DNA of 64,000 nt from Bombyx mori (taxonomy: Eukaryota; Arthropoda; Insecta; Lepidoptera; Bombycidae). Both the position numbers and the translations under genes were made by a program. Under the pieces are notes generated by a model that saw nothing but the letters and a program-made list of their open reading frames with translations, was not told the DNA's origin and did no database searches. The first letter of the stretch is position 1. Every line of letters begins with the position of its first letter. This document shows, one piece after another, positions 44,696-55,433 of this stretch. The stretch is from positions 16,055,001-16,119,000 of the forward strand of contig NC_085118.1 of NCBI RefSeq assembly GCF_030269925.1, given 5' to 3'.

Positions 44696-45141
44696 TTTTT
44701 TTTTTTTTTTTTATTGCTTAGATGGGTGGACGAGCTCACAGCTCACCTGGTGTTAAGTGGTTACTGGAGCCCATAGACATCTACAACGTAAATGCGCCAC
44801 CCACCTTGAGATATAAGTTCTACGGTCTCAGTATAGTTACAACGGCTACCCCACCCTTCAAACCGAAACGCATTACTGCTTCACGGCAGAAATAGGCAGG
44901 GCGGTGGTACCTACCCGTGCGGACTCACAATAGGTCCTACCACCAGTGATTACGCAAATTATAATTTTGCGGGTTTGATTTTTATTACACGATGTTATTC
45001 CTTCACCGTGGAAGTCAATCGTGAACATTTGTTAAGTACGTATTTCATTCGAAAAATTGGTACCCGCCCGCGGGATTCGAACACCGGTGCATCGCAACAA
45101 CGAATGCACCGGACGTCTTATCCTTTAGGCCACGACGACTT
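44696..45141 (-). mobile_element. Composite SINE, best copy
   Basis: Minus strand from 45141: AAGTCGTCGTGGCCTAAAGG (Pol III A box), ATAAGACGTCCGGTGCATTC, B box GTTCGAATCCCGCGGGCGGG, then the body (TAATGAAATACGTACTTAAC reversed order retained, CACGGTGAAGGAATAACATC, GCAAAATTATAATTTGCGTA). At 44947 it joins the tail unit at its standard ACTGGTGGTAGGACCTATTG border and ends in a long A run (T's at 44696). The head resembles an arginine tRNA. CAGTATCT lies at 44689-44696 and 45149-45156, a possible target duplication with 7 extra bases at the 5' side. A tRNA head with a LINE-like tail is the classical SINE plan. Confidence 0.8.
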
Positions 45142-45265
45142 ATTCTATCAGTATCTGACAGGTTGGCAACGGCTTGGTTGGGCCCTTTCCATTACTGACG
45201 TCCATGAGCTGAGGTAACCATTCACCTTCAAAAGGGCCGTATACTCGTCTGCTTGTAACCTGAAT
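45142..45265 (+). repeat. Decayed type B tail
   Basis: GGCTTGGTTGGGCCCTTTCC, CATTACTGACGTCCATGAGC, GGTAACCATTCACC and GGGCCGTATACTCGTCTGC, then AATAAAAAA. Plus strand, directly beside the composite SINE head. Confidence 0.6.
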
Positions 45266-45837
45266 AAAAAATCTGGCATAGGCACCCCTCCATGATTTTC
45301 ATAAAAATATGTCCTACCCCAAAAAAGGTTCCAAAAAGTCCACAGCGGTAGGTAGTGGTGTGACTGTTCTTCTAGCATTGCCAATTTCCATTAGTGACAA
45401 GGTAGTGACAATGTATCTGTGCACGGATGTTTCTCGATGTTAAGAAAAAAATACGATAAAGAAAAAGATGCTGATACACACATGTCCCCTGAAACATACT
45501 CTGATTGCAATATAGCAATATCATGAACGTTTTTATCCAGATGCTTTGTTGCGATTATTTCCAAACTGAAGTCAAGCAGTTGTAGCCCTTAAGCAGCAAA
45601 ACATAAAAGCTTCGTTATGATATTAGGTTGAAACCTCACTTCCATTAAGATAAAGTTACTATCACCCTTCAACCATTGCTTCAACCAAAGCAATGCGCTT
45701 AAAATTCATGGCAAATAATGTCAGGTCGGTAATTTCAACACTTTTAGCTTCATAACGTGTCCTTCCAAGAGTATTCATATTTTACGTACATCATAATCTA
45801 AATTCAGATTTCCATATAATCTGACAGGGTCAACCCT
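45266..45837. other. Spacer, no gene seen
   Basis: Nothing recognised. Confidence 0.4.
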
Positions 45838-45985
45838 TTTTTTTTTCGTGTAGAGGGCCGAACCTCCTACGAGGTCCCCGCGAAAAATGGGCACGCGGGG
45901 TATGTGAGACTCTACGATCTGCATGTTGTTGTGAGCAGACCGCGGGCCCAAGGATTTTAGGGCCCACCCACAAAACGACTCCAAA
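45838..45985 (-). repeat. R1-clade 3' UTR remnant
   Basis: Minus strand: GGAGTCGTTTTGTGGGTGGG, CCCTAAAATCCTTGGGCCCG and GGGACCTCGTAGGAGGTTC, then an A run (T's at 45836-45846). It matches the last ~150 bases of the insertion at 42710-43788. A strongly 5'-truncated copy; no clear target duplication. Confidence 0.75.
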
Positions 45986-46447
45986 AACCAAATAAAATGT
46001 TTATTTCTTGCAAACACCAAGAAGCATTAAAATTTCCAATAAAATATATCGAAATCAAAACAATAAATATTTATTGGTAAAGTACAACGAAACCAATACA
46101 ATAATAAACAAATACATCGATTGTAACTAACATTTAGTTGACGGCGAAACCGTTGTAAACTAGAACGATCGGGTTAAATGATGTGTGAACTTTGCAACTG
46201 ACGTATCAAACGTCGATGCGAGTTCGAGTTTTATTGGATTGTATTGTACTGTTGTTGTTTTATTTATTAGTGTTATATTTATGTCCCTAATTCATCCCAC
46301 ATAAAGCGGGTTTGAGGTTATTTGTTGTGAGCTATAGATCGACTTGATGTAACGGCTTGTACAACGACCGCCTCACCTTCAAACCGAAGCTTTTGATGGT
46401 TTCGCAGTAAAATAAGATGGAAATGGTCTGTGCAAGCTTAAAATACA
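45986..46447. other. AT-rich spacer with a decayed tail trace
   Basis: 46349-46420 keeps TGTACAACGACCGCC, TCACCTTCAAACCGAAGC and GGTTTCGCAGTAAAATAAG, a worn minus-strand tail unit. No gene. Confidence 0.4.
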
Positions 46448-46692
46448 TTTTTTTTTATTGCTTAGATGTGTGGACGAGCTCACAGACCACCTGGTGTTAA
46501 GTGGTTACTGGAGCCCATAAACATCTACAACGTAAATGCGCCACACACCTTGAGATATAAGTTCTAAGGTCTCAGTATAGTTACAACGGCTGCCCCACCC
46601 TTCAAACCGAAACGCATTACTGCTTCACGGCAGAAATAGGCGGGACGGTGGTACCTACCCGTGCGGACTCACAAAAGGTCCTACCACCAGTA
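46448..46692 (-). repeat. BMC1-like tail unit, full length
   Basis: Minus-strand copy from the TACTGGTGGTAGGACCTT border at 46692 to the T run at 46448. Confidence 0.85.
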
Positions 46693-46786
46693 AAGCATCA
46701 GGATAAATGATATTTAATCATTGAAATATTTTCCTTTTTTTCATACAAAGCTACCACAGCAATGCAGGCAAAGTCAAATGCAGGAG

Positions 46787-47094
46787 TCATTTCAGAAGGA
46801 ATAACAACGGCCCAGTCTGGGCGGCCTGATACGCTGCTAAATTGACAATCGATGTCCAGTTATTTTCACTGACAACTTCGTCCATGAAGCGTCGTTGTGT
46901 TGACCAAGCCTCTCCCGGTTTCAAAACCCGTGTTACTGGTGCTTGGAAATGAAGAGCAGAGATTGGTGGATTGGCCCAAAATATCCCAGAAGATAGCCCT
47001 AACCTTGGCAGAAAATTATCTGCCAAGCTTCTTCAAAAGTAAAATAAAAACTGATATAGGCCTGCCAGGTTTTTTTGACGGCTTTTTACTATAA
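46787..47094. other. Ambiguous coding-like patch, strand unresolved
   Basis: Two overlapping frames are open and both look less random than their surroundings. Minus, 46787-47026, contains RVLKPGEAWSTQRRFMDEVV then AAYQAAQTGP. Plus, 46897-47094, contains PVLLVLGNEEQRLVDW then LAENYLPSFFKSKIKTD, and PVLLVLGN faintly recalls the strand that carries the second Asp in DDE transposases, with the Asp absent. At most one can be real. Either could be a decayed transposase or a host exon. I cannot assign a function. Confidence 0.2.
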
Positions 47095-48506
47095 TTTTGA
47101 TACTTTTTCCGATAGAATTTTGGTGTTGCAATCGCTATGACTACCGATAGATTAAATACTATGTGTTTTATAAAAGTTCCATGGGCCTCTAACTACTCAA
47201 CAGCGTAAGCCGTGGGTTCATTCCATTGTCTAGTGCAATAGAAAAAGAAAGTAAAAAACCCAAAAGAAGGGTATTTGATGCCTGGAACACTTACTACAAT
47301 ACACTCTTTTAAGCCATTCCATATTCCTAAGTCTTCTAACGTTCTTTCAGCATCGAACTAAGCATTTCCCTTTTTGTACCCTTTGTACCGCAACAAAGGC
47401 TTAAGTCGAAAGCCAGTCCGTATGAAAGTCAATAGCCATTGATACTGCCCCGGATCCATTGTTGAATCCGATCCATAATTACGACTACATACATTTCACA
47501 GATTCTAAATAACCGTTTTCAATTTACTAATTATACGTCGTGATTACAAATTAAAAAGTTAATAATGACCTAATAAAAGGAAGTAAGGTTTCGATCATGC
47601 AATATATTACTTTTCGTTTTGATCATCATGTTACTAGAAATTCACACATTTCCTGAGATTAAAGAAATGATAATGACAAATCCCATTGCCATATAATACA
47701 ATCCAAAAAACCCTTCATATTCAAGCCACAAAAAGCAATAACTTTTCTTCAAAGCCCCAACGATCAAGATTGGTTTATAAGCCATAAAAAATTCGCGTCA
47801 CTCCCATATTTTTACTGACCCAATCTGATTGAACTGACCGAATGTGTTTTCGAGTGCCGTAAATCCTTCGAGATGAGATATTTTATTTATTTTCTTGAAG
47901 ATTTAAAACTTAAATATTTTTGCAAAAAAAAATGTACTGCTTGTAATAACAAGTACTAATAACATCCTGTCTATTTCTGCAGTTAAGCATTTCTTGTTAA
48001 ATAAAAGACCAAACACTATATAAAAATAATAAATTTCAAAAAAGGTGTTTGTAATAAATTTTTTCAGAATCTTTTGTAATTATCATGATTTTTTTATTGA
48101 TTAAGATTGTAGTTTAATTATTAAAAATAATCAGAGAGATGCTGAAGTTATACTTTTTTCAAAAGTAATATGTTGAAAACGCTCTGTCTAGTCTCGTCAG
48201 TTGAAATAATCTAGACTTTTTTTTCTCTTTGAGATCCCGTAACTGCAATTTGATTTATTGTATGAAATATAAATCTGATATCTTAGCTATATCTTAATTG
48301 TTATAAGAATACAATGACAGCGGTGAAAGTGTTACATTTTTTAAAATTAATATAAAAATTGGACAAAGATTCTTACATCATCTATAAATTTGGACCATTA
48401 AAAATAAGGACACTATTTTTGCTCAACTCTATTAATTCAAAAGAACCGACACTGAATTTTAAGCTGTTCACAAAATACTTCTTTTAATTCTTATCCCGCT
48501 TAAGGC
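47095..48506. other. AT-rich spacer, no gene seen
   Basis: No repeat family recognised except a possible worn tail word at 47963-48000 (CATCCTGTCTATTTCTGCAG). Confidence 0.45.
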
Positions 48507-48680
48507 AGGGTCAGTCCCCCTAATTCAGTTCCCAAACACAAAGAACAAACACCTGAAGTACCGCCTGAAGTCATACAGAGCTTGGAGCCTTTTCTGCCCA
48601 AAATCACAAAAACCAAATCTGAATCTAGTCCACCGTCATACCTATTTCCCAGTAACGACAATATCCAGACTACAATACTG
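48507..48680 (+). other. Weak candidate exon, Ser/Pro/Lys-rich frame
   Basis: One plus frame reads SVPKHKEQTPEVPPEVIQSL then KTKSESSPPSYLFPSND. Its composition is typical of a disordered coding region and unlike the flanking AT-rich DNA. A pyrimidine-rich stretch with CAG (CCCCCTAATTCAG, ending at 48528) could be an acceptor, and CCAGTAACG near 48651 a weak donor. There is no neighbouring exon and no recognised domain. An overlapping minus-strand frame (48500-48694) is hydrophobic and could equally be open by chance. Confidence 0.15.
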
Positions 48681-49729
48681 ATTAAACTAGGCATATCAAT
48701 AAAATTTTACGCGTCCAATTGGCTACTTTTATTGGGCCGGGAGCGGTCCGTGCCTTATCTCGGAGTCGCATGCAAGACCATTACTGTTGGAGATTTGGCC
48801 CCGACTGATGTCGCTTGCAGTAAAATATTTTATTGCATTTTATTAAGATATGAAATGTTTATTGATTCGGGCTTAGTTCAAGACATTTTTAACAGTATTC
48901 ATAACAATATTTTTATGGTACTTGTACTCCAAACTCTTTAAAGACTGCTTACTGTTTGTAGGAACATTTTTGAGGGTTTAGTTGCAAAATTATAATAAAT
49001 TCTAATAAACATATTTTTTTTTAATTCCAAACTTAATGGGATTCAGGATGTTCTATAAAAACATACGAAACCAAGATATTTGTAGAATTTCTATTAGATT
49101 TAAGCAATTAATCTCCACCATAGAACATTTCAAATACTAGAGATACATTATCAAATTTAAAATTAAAACTATACATACACAATCATTTGAATATTATTTC
49201 TCACCAAATTTGTAGAATTTAGACAATCTGGAATTTTAATTAACTAAGCTCGGCCACTCAACCATTTTTAGTCAGTTAGTAAAATAATCTAATTAAGTTG
49301 TTAGTTGGTGGGCCAAAGTCAAGACATTTATAGACTTGGACCGCTCGACTCGATTCATTTCACCAACTATTGGTTTTCAAGTAAATCCGTCAAAATACCT
49401 AGTTTGGTTCCCGTTTAAAGTCGAATAGGCCGGAAATCGATTGCTTTCGAAGCGATAGATCTGAATTGTAAGTTGGCACGTAGATGTTAAATGCCTAGAT
49501 GTGTTTGAATGCTAGATGTGTTTGGATTTCATTATTTTCATACCATGAAATACGGATTATTTTTCCTGGAAAAGTAGACATAGGCTTGACTTCCACTTTA
49601 AATGCTGCTCTTTGCCGTCTTAAATTGAGATAAACAGACTTACCATACTAAATATCACTTTCATAACATGTGTACCAAGTAATTCATTTTGAATTCATTA
49701 TATCCCTTTTTTTGTATAAATCTGGATTT
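48681..49729. other. AT-rich spacer, no gene seen
   Basis: Nothing recognised. Confidence 0.45.
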
Positions 49730-50129
49730 TAAGCTATTGCATAGCTTTTATCGCGGGCATTGAGCACGGCCGCCGAACAAGAAATTCCGTAACAAAAATA
49801 AAACCTAACACCCTCCGCCTACCATGTAGCTCCCATTCAACACATTCACACGTTGCGCTTGTGTAGTGTTTGTGAATAAGCGCGCGGCGTGACGTCGCAT
49901 TGCATGCGCATCATGAAAATTCTGCCCATCTTTCTTCTCTCGCGCGGTCTAGCTTATGAGTGTGAAGGGGACAGTTAATGTTTTGCTTTTGTTAATGTTT
50001 ATAAATATAGCGTGGTCTTATTTTATTATTGTTTTAATATTAAATTATTATTGTCTAATTATGATTGCTTAAGTTGATAAAAATGCTATGCAATAGCTGT
50101 ACCGCGGCAGTTCCCGAGTGACACACGTG
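49730..50129 (-). repeat. ~400-bp mosaic repeat, copy 2
   Basis: Inverted relative to 10800-11199. Starts TAAGCTATTGCATAGCTTTT, includes GAATAAGCGCGCGGCGTGAC and CGCGGTCTAGCTTATGAGTG, and ends ATAGCTGTACCGCGGCAGTT, CCCGAGTGACACACGTG and a T run. Complete across its length. Confidence 0.65.
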
Positions 50130-50603
50130 TTTTTTTCACATAACGTAATTCAATTTTCGAAAATCTTGGAATATAAGGAATTCGCATCCAGTGATGTATT
50201 ATCTGCGTTATCATGGCCGAACGGAAATAACGCGCTTAATAGATTCGCTTCAACTGACGAGTGCAGCGGGGCCCGGTAATCTGTTTATGAATGAATTGCC
50301 TGTAGTATTTTCGTACTTTGTTTTGAAGCTGTCAACATCCTGGTTAGTTCATTGGTATTTTTCTTCTACCTTGTAGGATGCGAAAACATTAATATATATA
50401 AAATATGCTTATTCTCATTTTTGTGGCCCAATAGAATCATACGTGACTTAAAAATCATACATAACCTATATGAGTTTAAGAAACGTACAAAAATATAAGA
50501 CATATTTGCGAGAATTTCAGCGTAACATTATTCATGTCTGTGTTAATAAAAGAAATGATCACTAATTTATATCGTTTCACAAATTTCATTTCATATAAAA
50601 AAA
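50130..50603. other. AT-rich spacer
   Basis: Nothing recognised. Confidence 0.4.
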
Positions 50604-51285
50604 AGACGTGTGGCGGCACTCGGAGACTGCCGCGGTAAAACTATTGCATAGCATTTTTTATCAACTTATGCAATTATAAATCGACAATAATAATTTAATA
50701 TTAAAACAACAATAAAATAAGATCCGGCGAGAAACTCAGTGGGCTAACTTTCAATGAATCTGCTACATTGTGAGTATTCCATTTTGACCGCGCACTCACT
50801 AGAGGGCGCTACATGGGATAGAGACACGCCTTTGGATGCTAGTTCTAACTCTCATTCGCCCAGAATCAACGGTTTTGCTAGTTTATTTTTAATGCCACTC
50901 CAATCACTGAATGAGTAGTAGGAGTAGTAACAAAATTCTTCGACTAAGCGATAGAAAATGGCACGCCCAACGCATTGTAATGTGATATAATTTTCTATTT
51001 TACAATTCCGTTTGTCGCCGATAGATAGCGCTTGACGAAAAGCTGAATCGCGCTATCGTTGTGTTACCCACGAAATACGAAATTATATCACATATTTTGA
51101 TAGTACATAAATCGGTGTTTAGACTTCTTACTTTAAACATTACACAAGCGCAACGTGTGAATGTGTTGAACGCGAGCTACATAGTAGGCGTAGTGAGAGG
51201 TGGAAGGTTTTTTTCGTTACGGAATTTCATGATTCCGCTCTCCAGCCGCGCTCAAGGCCCGCGATAAAATCTATGCAATAGCTTA
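50604..51285 (+). repeat. ~400-bp mosaic repeat, copy 3, middle replaced
   Basis: The left arm, 50604-50722 (GACGTGTGGCGGCACTCGGA to ACAACAATAAAATAAG), and the right arm, 51145-51285 (ACACAAGCGCAACGTGTGAA to CTATGCAATAGCTTA), match copies 1 and 2. The expected ~140-base middle is absent, and ~420 unrelated bases lie there instead. They start with a Bm1 core fragment (GATCCGGCGAGAAACTCAGT). Confidence 0.65.
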
Positions 51286-51607
51286 ATAAAATCCAAAAAG
51301 TCACTGGTGCTAAAAGAGCTACATTTATAAGAAAAAATCGAACTAACATAGCGAGCGAATTTTTGTCATCTTGTGTTTGAGATTTTTTTGTTATCAAAGA
51401 ATAAATACTTAAAGCAAATTCAATTCATTACTATTCATAAATATTTGTAAATAATTTTACCAATATCCGTTTGGGTCGCTTGCTCAACTGTTTCCGTTGG
51501 CAGTAGCAACAAGATTCCATTAAAAAAAGAGCTGTGTAATTTGCGCCGTTTGTTTACTCAATCTCTCGATTAAAATTCTAGCTGAGATCCTGGTGTGCTG
51601 ATGTTTC
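51286..51607. other. AT-rich spacer
   Basis: Nothing recognised. Confidence 0.4.
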
Positions 51608-51832
51608 GGTGGACGAGCTCACAGCCCACCTGGTATTAAGTGGTTACTGGAGCCCATAGACATCCACAACGTAAATGCGCCACCCACCTTGAGATATGAG
51701 TTCTAAGGTCTCAAGTATAGTTACAACGGCTGCCCCACCCTTCAAACCGAAACGCATTACTGCTTCACGGCAGAAATAGGCAGGGTGGTGGTACCCACCC
51801 GCGCGGACTCACAAGAGGTCCTACCACCAGTA
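51608..51832 (-). repeat. BMC1-like tail unit lacking its A tail
   Basis: Minus-strand copy from the TACTGGTGGTAGGACCTC border at 51832 to GAGCTCGTCCACC at 51608. The final TAAGCAAT and A run are absent, so the 3' end was lost after insertion. Confidence 0.8.
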
Positions 51833-52469
51833 ATAAAAGTAAGTATATGGGCAGCGATACTTAACGTCAGATAGTGTGTAGATTTGTAGTTTCTAAGTCT
51901 ACAAATTTTTAGCAGAATTCAAACTTTTGTCATTGAGCTGGTTGTCGCCATAAACACTTCTGAATACCCATGAAGTAACTAATAGCTGAAGCTAAACCTA
52001 AGCCACAAGTCTTGTAAAAACTAGACTCTTTAGCTTTCCCCGTCTCTGCTAAATGTGCAGCAATTAATCAAAATGATTAATTAAGGGTACAATACTTACG
52101 AAGTGCACCAAAAACATTTCCGAAGCACTTACCTGAAACACAAAGAACATGAATTATAGTAACGAACGTATTACGAAGTAACAGATATGGTTCCGTATAT
52201 AATATATATTTCATATTTTTGAACATTGGGAATTCTCGTACTGCGGATTTCAGAAGAAATGTGAGAGAAAAAATTATTAAAGCTTGAGACGACTTCTGAA
52301 CACGGAGCCCCCAGTGATCTGGGTAATGGCGTGATCGTCTACGAGTTGCTTATTCTTGATTTTCAATCAGAGGGTTTTAGATACAAGGCAGATCAATAAC
52401 CCATAGGCAGTATCGCAATATTTACCAATTTTATTAAGTCCTAGAGTTTTTGATCGCATTCATATACAA
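51833..52469. other. Spacer, no gene seen
   Basis: Nothing recognised. Confidence 0.4.
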
Positions 52470-52630
52470 GTGAGCTCAGGGTCATATTTTAAGCTTTACC
52501 AAGACCAGAGAGGGGTCTCACGGGATTCAGCCTGAAAAAGCTATCTCAGATCTGCCCTAGCAAGAGTAATGCTTCGCTATATCTACTACCGGATCTAGAG
52601 AAAAGCTCAGTGGGTTGTGTATATGGGTTA
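52470..52630 (-). repeat. Decayed Bm1-like SINE
   Basis: GTGAGCTCAGGGTCATATTT, CTGCCCTAGCAAGAGTAATG, CTTCGCTATATCTACTACCG and GAAAAGCTCAGTGGGTTG follow the Bm1 order on the minus strand, heavily changed. Confidence 0.55.
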
Positions 52631-52810
52631 AGTTACAAATTAGCCTTTTCGTTATAATATACCAGTTAGACAAGAAATGCCTAAAAAGCACCGAGAGTGT
52701 ATCCAGAGGATCGGAGAGAGCATATTTGGGGCGACAGTCGTTGTTCACTGTCCTGTCATGTGCCCATGAAAGTTATCATGCCGAAGAAGCATTCTGACAG
52801 TCTTTAATTG

Positions 52811-52988
52811 CAGATCCTCCTCTTCTCTGAGTCGTATTGCTCATGTTTGAGGGTCGTGACCATCTCCTCCCATTATCCTTCTCTGGATGATGTTTCGCCG
52901 TCTTCCTCTGTTCTCGGCTGTGTGTATGGCATCGTAAACTGTGGTATCCAGAGTGGTGTGGATTTGGTCAGATCAGTGCATCGCATTG
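52811..52988 (-). pseudogene. LINE ORF2 C-terminal-like remnant, copy 2
   Basis: Inverted partner of 34485-34645. The minus strand reads CTCTGGATACCACAGTTTAC, GATGCCATACACACAGCCGA and AGGATAATGGGAGGAGATGG, giving DTTVYDAIHTAENRGRRRNI. The plus-strand frames at 52808-53059 and 52941-53276 are shadows. Confidence 0.5.
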
Positions 52989-53419
52989 CGGCCACGAGAT
53001 TTTTTGCCTGCAATCTTGCCAATTACTATCAATTTCTCAAGACTGTTACCGCTCTCTAATTACGGATACGAGAAAAAAAAAACGTATATTTATTTAATTG
53101 CCAAAATAATTATTTTTTTAAAAAGCAACCCTAAAACTCCATTCACTCATCAATCAGTTAATGGCGGCGCAGCATTACCGCGTTTTATTTCAATGATTTA
53201 TTTTCGTGTTTCAGCTGCAACGTATAATGGGTTCATTTGGGTATGCCGTTGTCCAACTGTGCACACGATGTCGTAACGTGCGCTGTTTACGTTTCCGTAT
53301 TATAAAACGTCTTGTACTGGACGTGAGGTAGGGCATATTGTGAGATCGCAGATCAAAGCTGCTTAGTTAAAATTTGATGTCATTTTATATGCCAAATTAA
53401 ATTTAAAAAAAACTTCAGA
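52989..53419. other. Spacer, no gene seen
   Basis: Nothing recognised. Confidence 0.4.
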
Positions 53420-53743
53420 GGTGTCAAGGGACACCCGGATGGAACGAAGTTCCTTTCGATTAATTAGTGAAGGAATTGTAATTTTTTTTTTAAGTTATAA
53501 TAATAAATTACGGCATTATGAAGAAAAAAAAACAATACTATGAACTAAATTACTATTGTAGAAAGGCTATCTCGAGAAACTGTACTCATTACGCGGACCA
53601 ATCGGAAACGAGCAATGTCACGCGATAAGCACCTACACGTTGATTGGTCAGAATGACGGATCTAAAAAGTGTCGTGACAACTTTTCGTAAGAATTTTTTC
53701 CGTCTAGCCCCCTTTCACAACGCGCGATAAGGAACTTCGTTCC
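53420..53743 (-). mobile_element. Short TIR element with outside hairpin, copy 4
   Basis: The hairpin GGTGTC-AAGG-GACACC is at 53420-53435, then CGGAT, then TIRs GGAACGAAGTTCC at 53441-53453 and ATAAGGAACTTCGTTCC at 53727-53743. The interior differs from the other copies (for example CGGACCAATCGGAAACGAGC), so it is a separate subfamily with the same ends. Confidence 0.7.
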
Positions 53744-54005
53744 AATAAACTCCGCCCTTTCCAAATGTAGAGTCACCGAAGCAGCTGCTTTGATTTTTCT
53801 TATAAATTGAATCGTCAGTATCATGTCTTAGGTGAGTGGCGGCATGAGTAGAGTTATGATGACTATATCTTATGCTGCATTCAAATGTGTCGCGAGTTAG
53901 ATTATCCCTCTAGTACAATAAAAAAAGTTTATAATAATATAATGAATTCCTATAACGAACGCCTCGTTCTAGTTAATATAGTAATTTTAGTAAATATTAC
54001 TGAGT
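53744..54005. other. Spacer
   Basis: Nothing recognised beyond a faint tail-unit word near 53826 (CTTAGGTGAGTGGCGGCA). Confidence 0.4.
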
Positions 54006-54120
54006 TTTATTTTTATTGCCATTTTAGACAGATGAATATATGGACCACCGGATGCTGAGAAGATTACCGTCACTCATGGATGTCACTAAAGCCAGAGGCA
54101 CATCGCTGTCTATAGCTGTG
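54006..54120 (-). repeat. Type B tail fragment
   Basis: Minus-strand copy: TTTTTATTGCCATTTTAGAC, ACCACCGGATGCTGAGAAGA, TTACCGTCACTCATGGATGT and CACTAAAGCCAGAGGCAC. Confidence 0.6.
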
Positions 54121-54460
54121 CACTTTCCGCAAGTCTCATTTAGAGAACGACATATTAAAGATTTCTTCCCAGTCGTACACTCTTGACAGAGTGGTCGTGG
54201 TCATGCATCAGTCGAATCCTGCGACACCGATGCTCTCGCGATGCAACGCCATGTGGCACGTTATTTAGCACGGTGTTAAAGATAAAGCCATGTTAATGGC
54301 TGACTGGTTAAGTTATTCATCCATGTACCCAATGTTAGGACCAAAAGTTATACAAAAGTTATACAAGGGGTCTAATCCACCTTTGTTGCTTAAAAACTTT
54401 TGTACCCAAACTCAAAAGCAAAATACCCGACCCGTGTAACCACATTGACCATACCTTTTT
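54121..54460. other. Spacer
   Basis: Nothing recognised. Confidence 0.4.
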
Positions 54461-54704
54461 ACTGGTGGTAGGACCTCATGAGAGTCCGCGCGGGTGGGTA
54501 CTACCACCCTGCCTATTTCTGCCGTAAAGCAGTAATGCGTTTCGGTTTGAAGGGTGGGGCAGGTGTTGTAACTAAACTTGCGACCTTAGAACTTATATCT
54601 CAAGGTGGTTGGCGCATTTACGTTGTGGATGTCCATGGGCTCCAGTAACCACTTGACACCAGGTGGGCTGTGAGCTCGTCCACTCATTTATGCAATAAAA
54701 AAAA
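54461..54704 (+). repeat. BMC1-like tail unit, full length
   Basis: Starts exactly at ACTGGTGGTAGGACCTCATG and ends TGCAAT plus an A run. Confidence 0.85.
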
Positions 54705-55185
54705 CCATTACAGTGAGTACAGATTTGTACTTAACACAAATGCTCGTTAATAAAAAGTTTCGCTTGGGTAATTAATATAAACATAGGGCGTACTAGGAGT
54801 TGTAAAAATTGCTTGAATAACCTTGGAACACCAGTTAAACAGTTAACGTGTTTACCCAAAAACATCGAAACAAATTGCTTCGAAATCGGTACAACGAAAT
54901 CCTCCGAAATTTCCACAACATTATTAAATCCACACCGTTCATTAGGAGCAGGTTAGTCGGCGGTTCGCCAGCCGAATGTGCCGGCCGATAAGTTTATCGC
55001 ATATCTGATTCGCCACTAAATCACAATTACACGGAATACGAAAATTATCGAGCGACCGGTTATTCGGTAGACTAATACAGTTAGTGGGGATGTACCGATA
55101 TGGATGTAGTTGGAGGCTTTTAGTGGATTAGAAGTTAAAGCAAACATTGTATTGCGGAACACTAGATATTAAACTGGTTGTTTTT
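54705..55185. other. Spacer, no gene seen
   Basis: Nothing recognised. A 61-codon minus frame at 54731-54916 has no domain. Confidence 0.4.
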
Positions 55186-55433
55186 ACTGATGGTAGGACC
55201 TCTTGTGAATCCGCGCGGGTAGGTACCACCGCCCTGCCTATTTCTGCCGTGAAGCAGTAATGCGTTTCGGTTTGAAGGGCGGGGCAGCCGTTGTAACTAT
55301 ACTGAGACTTTAGATCTGATATCTCAAGGTGGGTGGCGCATTTACGTCGTGGATGTCTATGGGCTCCAGTAACCACTTAACACCAGGTGGGCTGTGAGCT
55401 CGTCCACCTATCTAATCAATGAAAAAAAAAAAA
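55186..55433 (+). repeat. BMC1-like tail unit, full length
   Basis: Starts ACTGATGGTAGGACCTCTTG and ends TAATCAATG plus an A run. The 82-codon minus-strand frame over it is a shadow. Confidence 0.85.

Noticed and set aside
45065..45141. Arginine tRNA gene on the minus strand
   Set aside because: Same reasoning: the tRNA-like part is the head of a repeated composite element.
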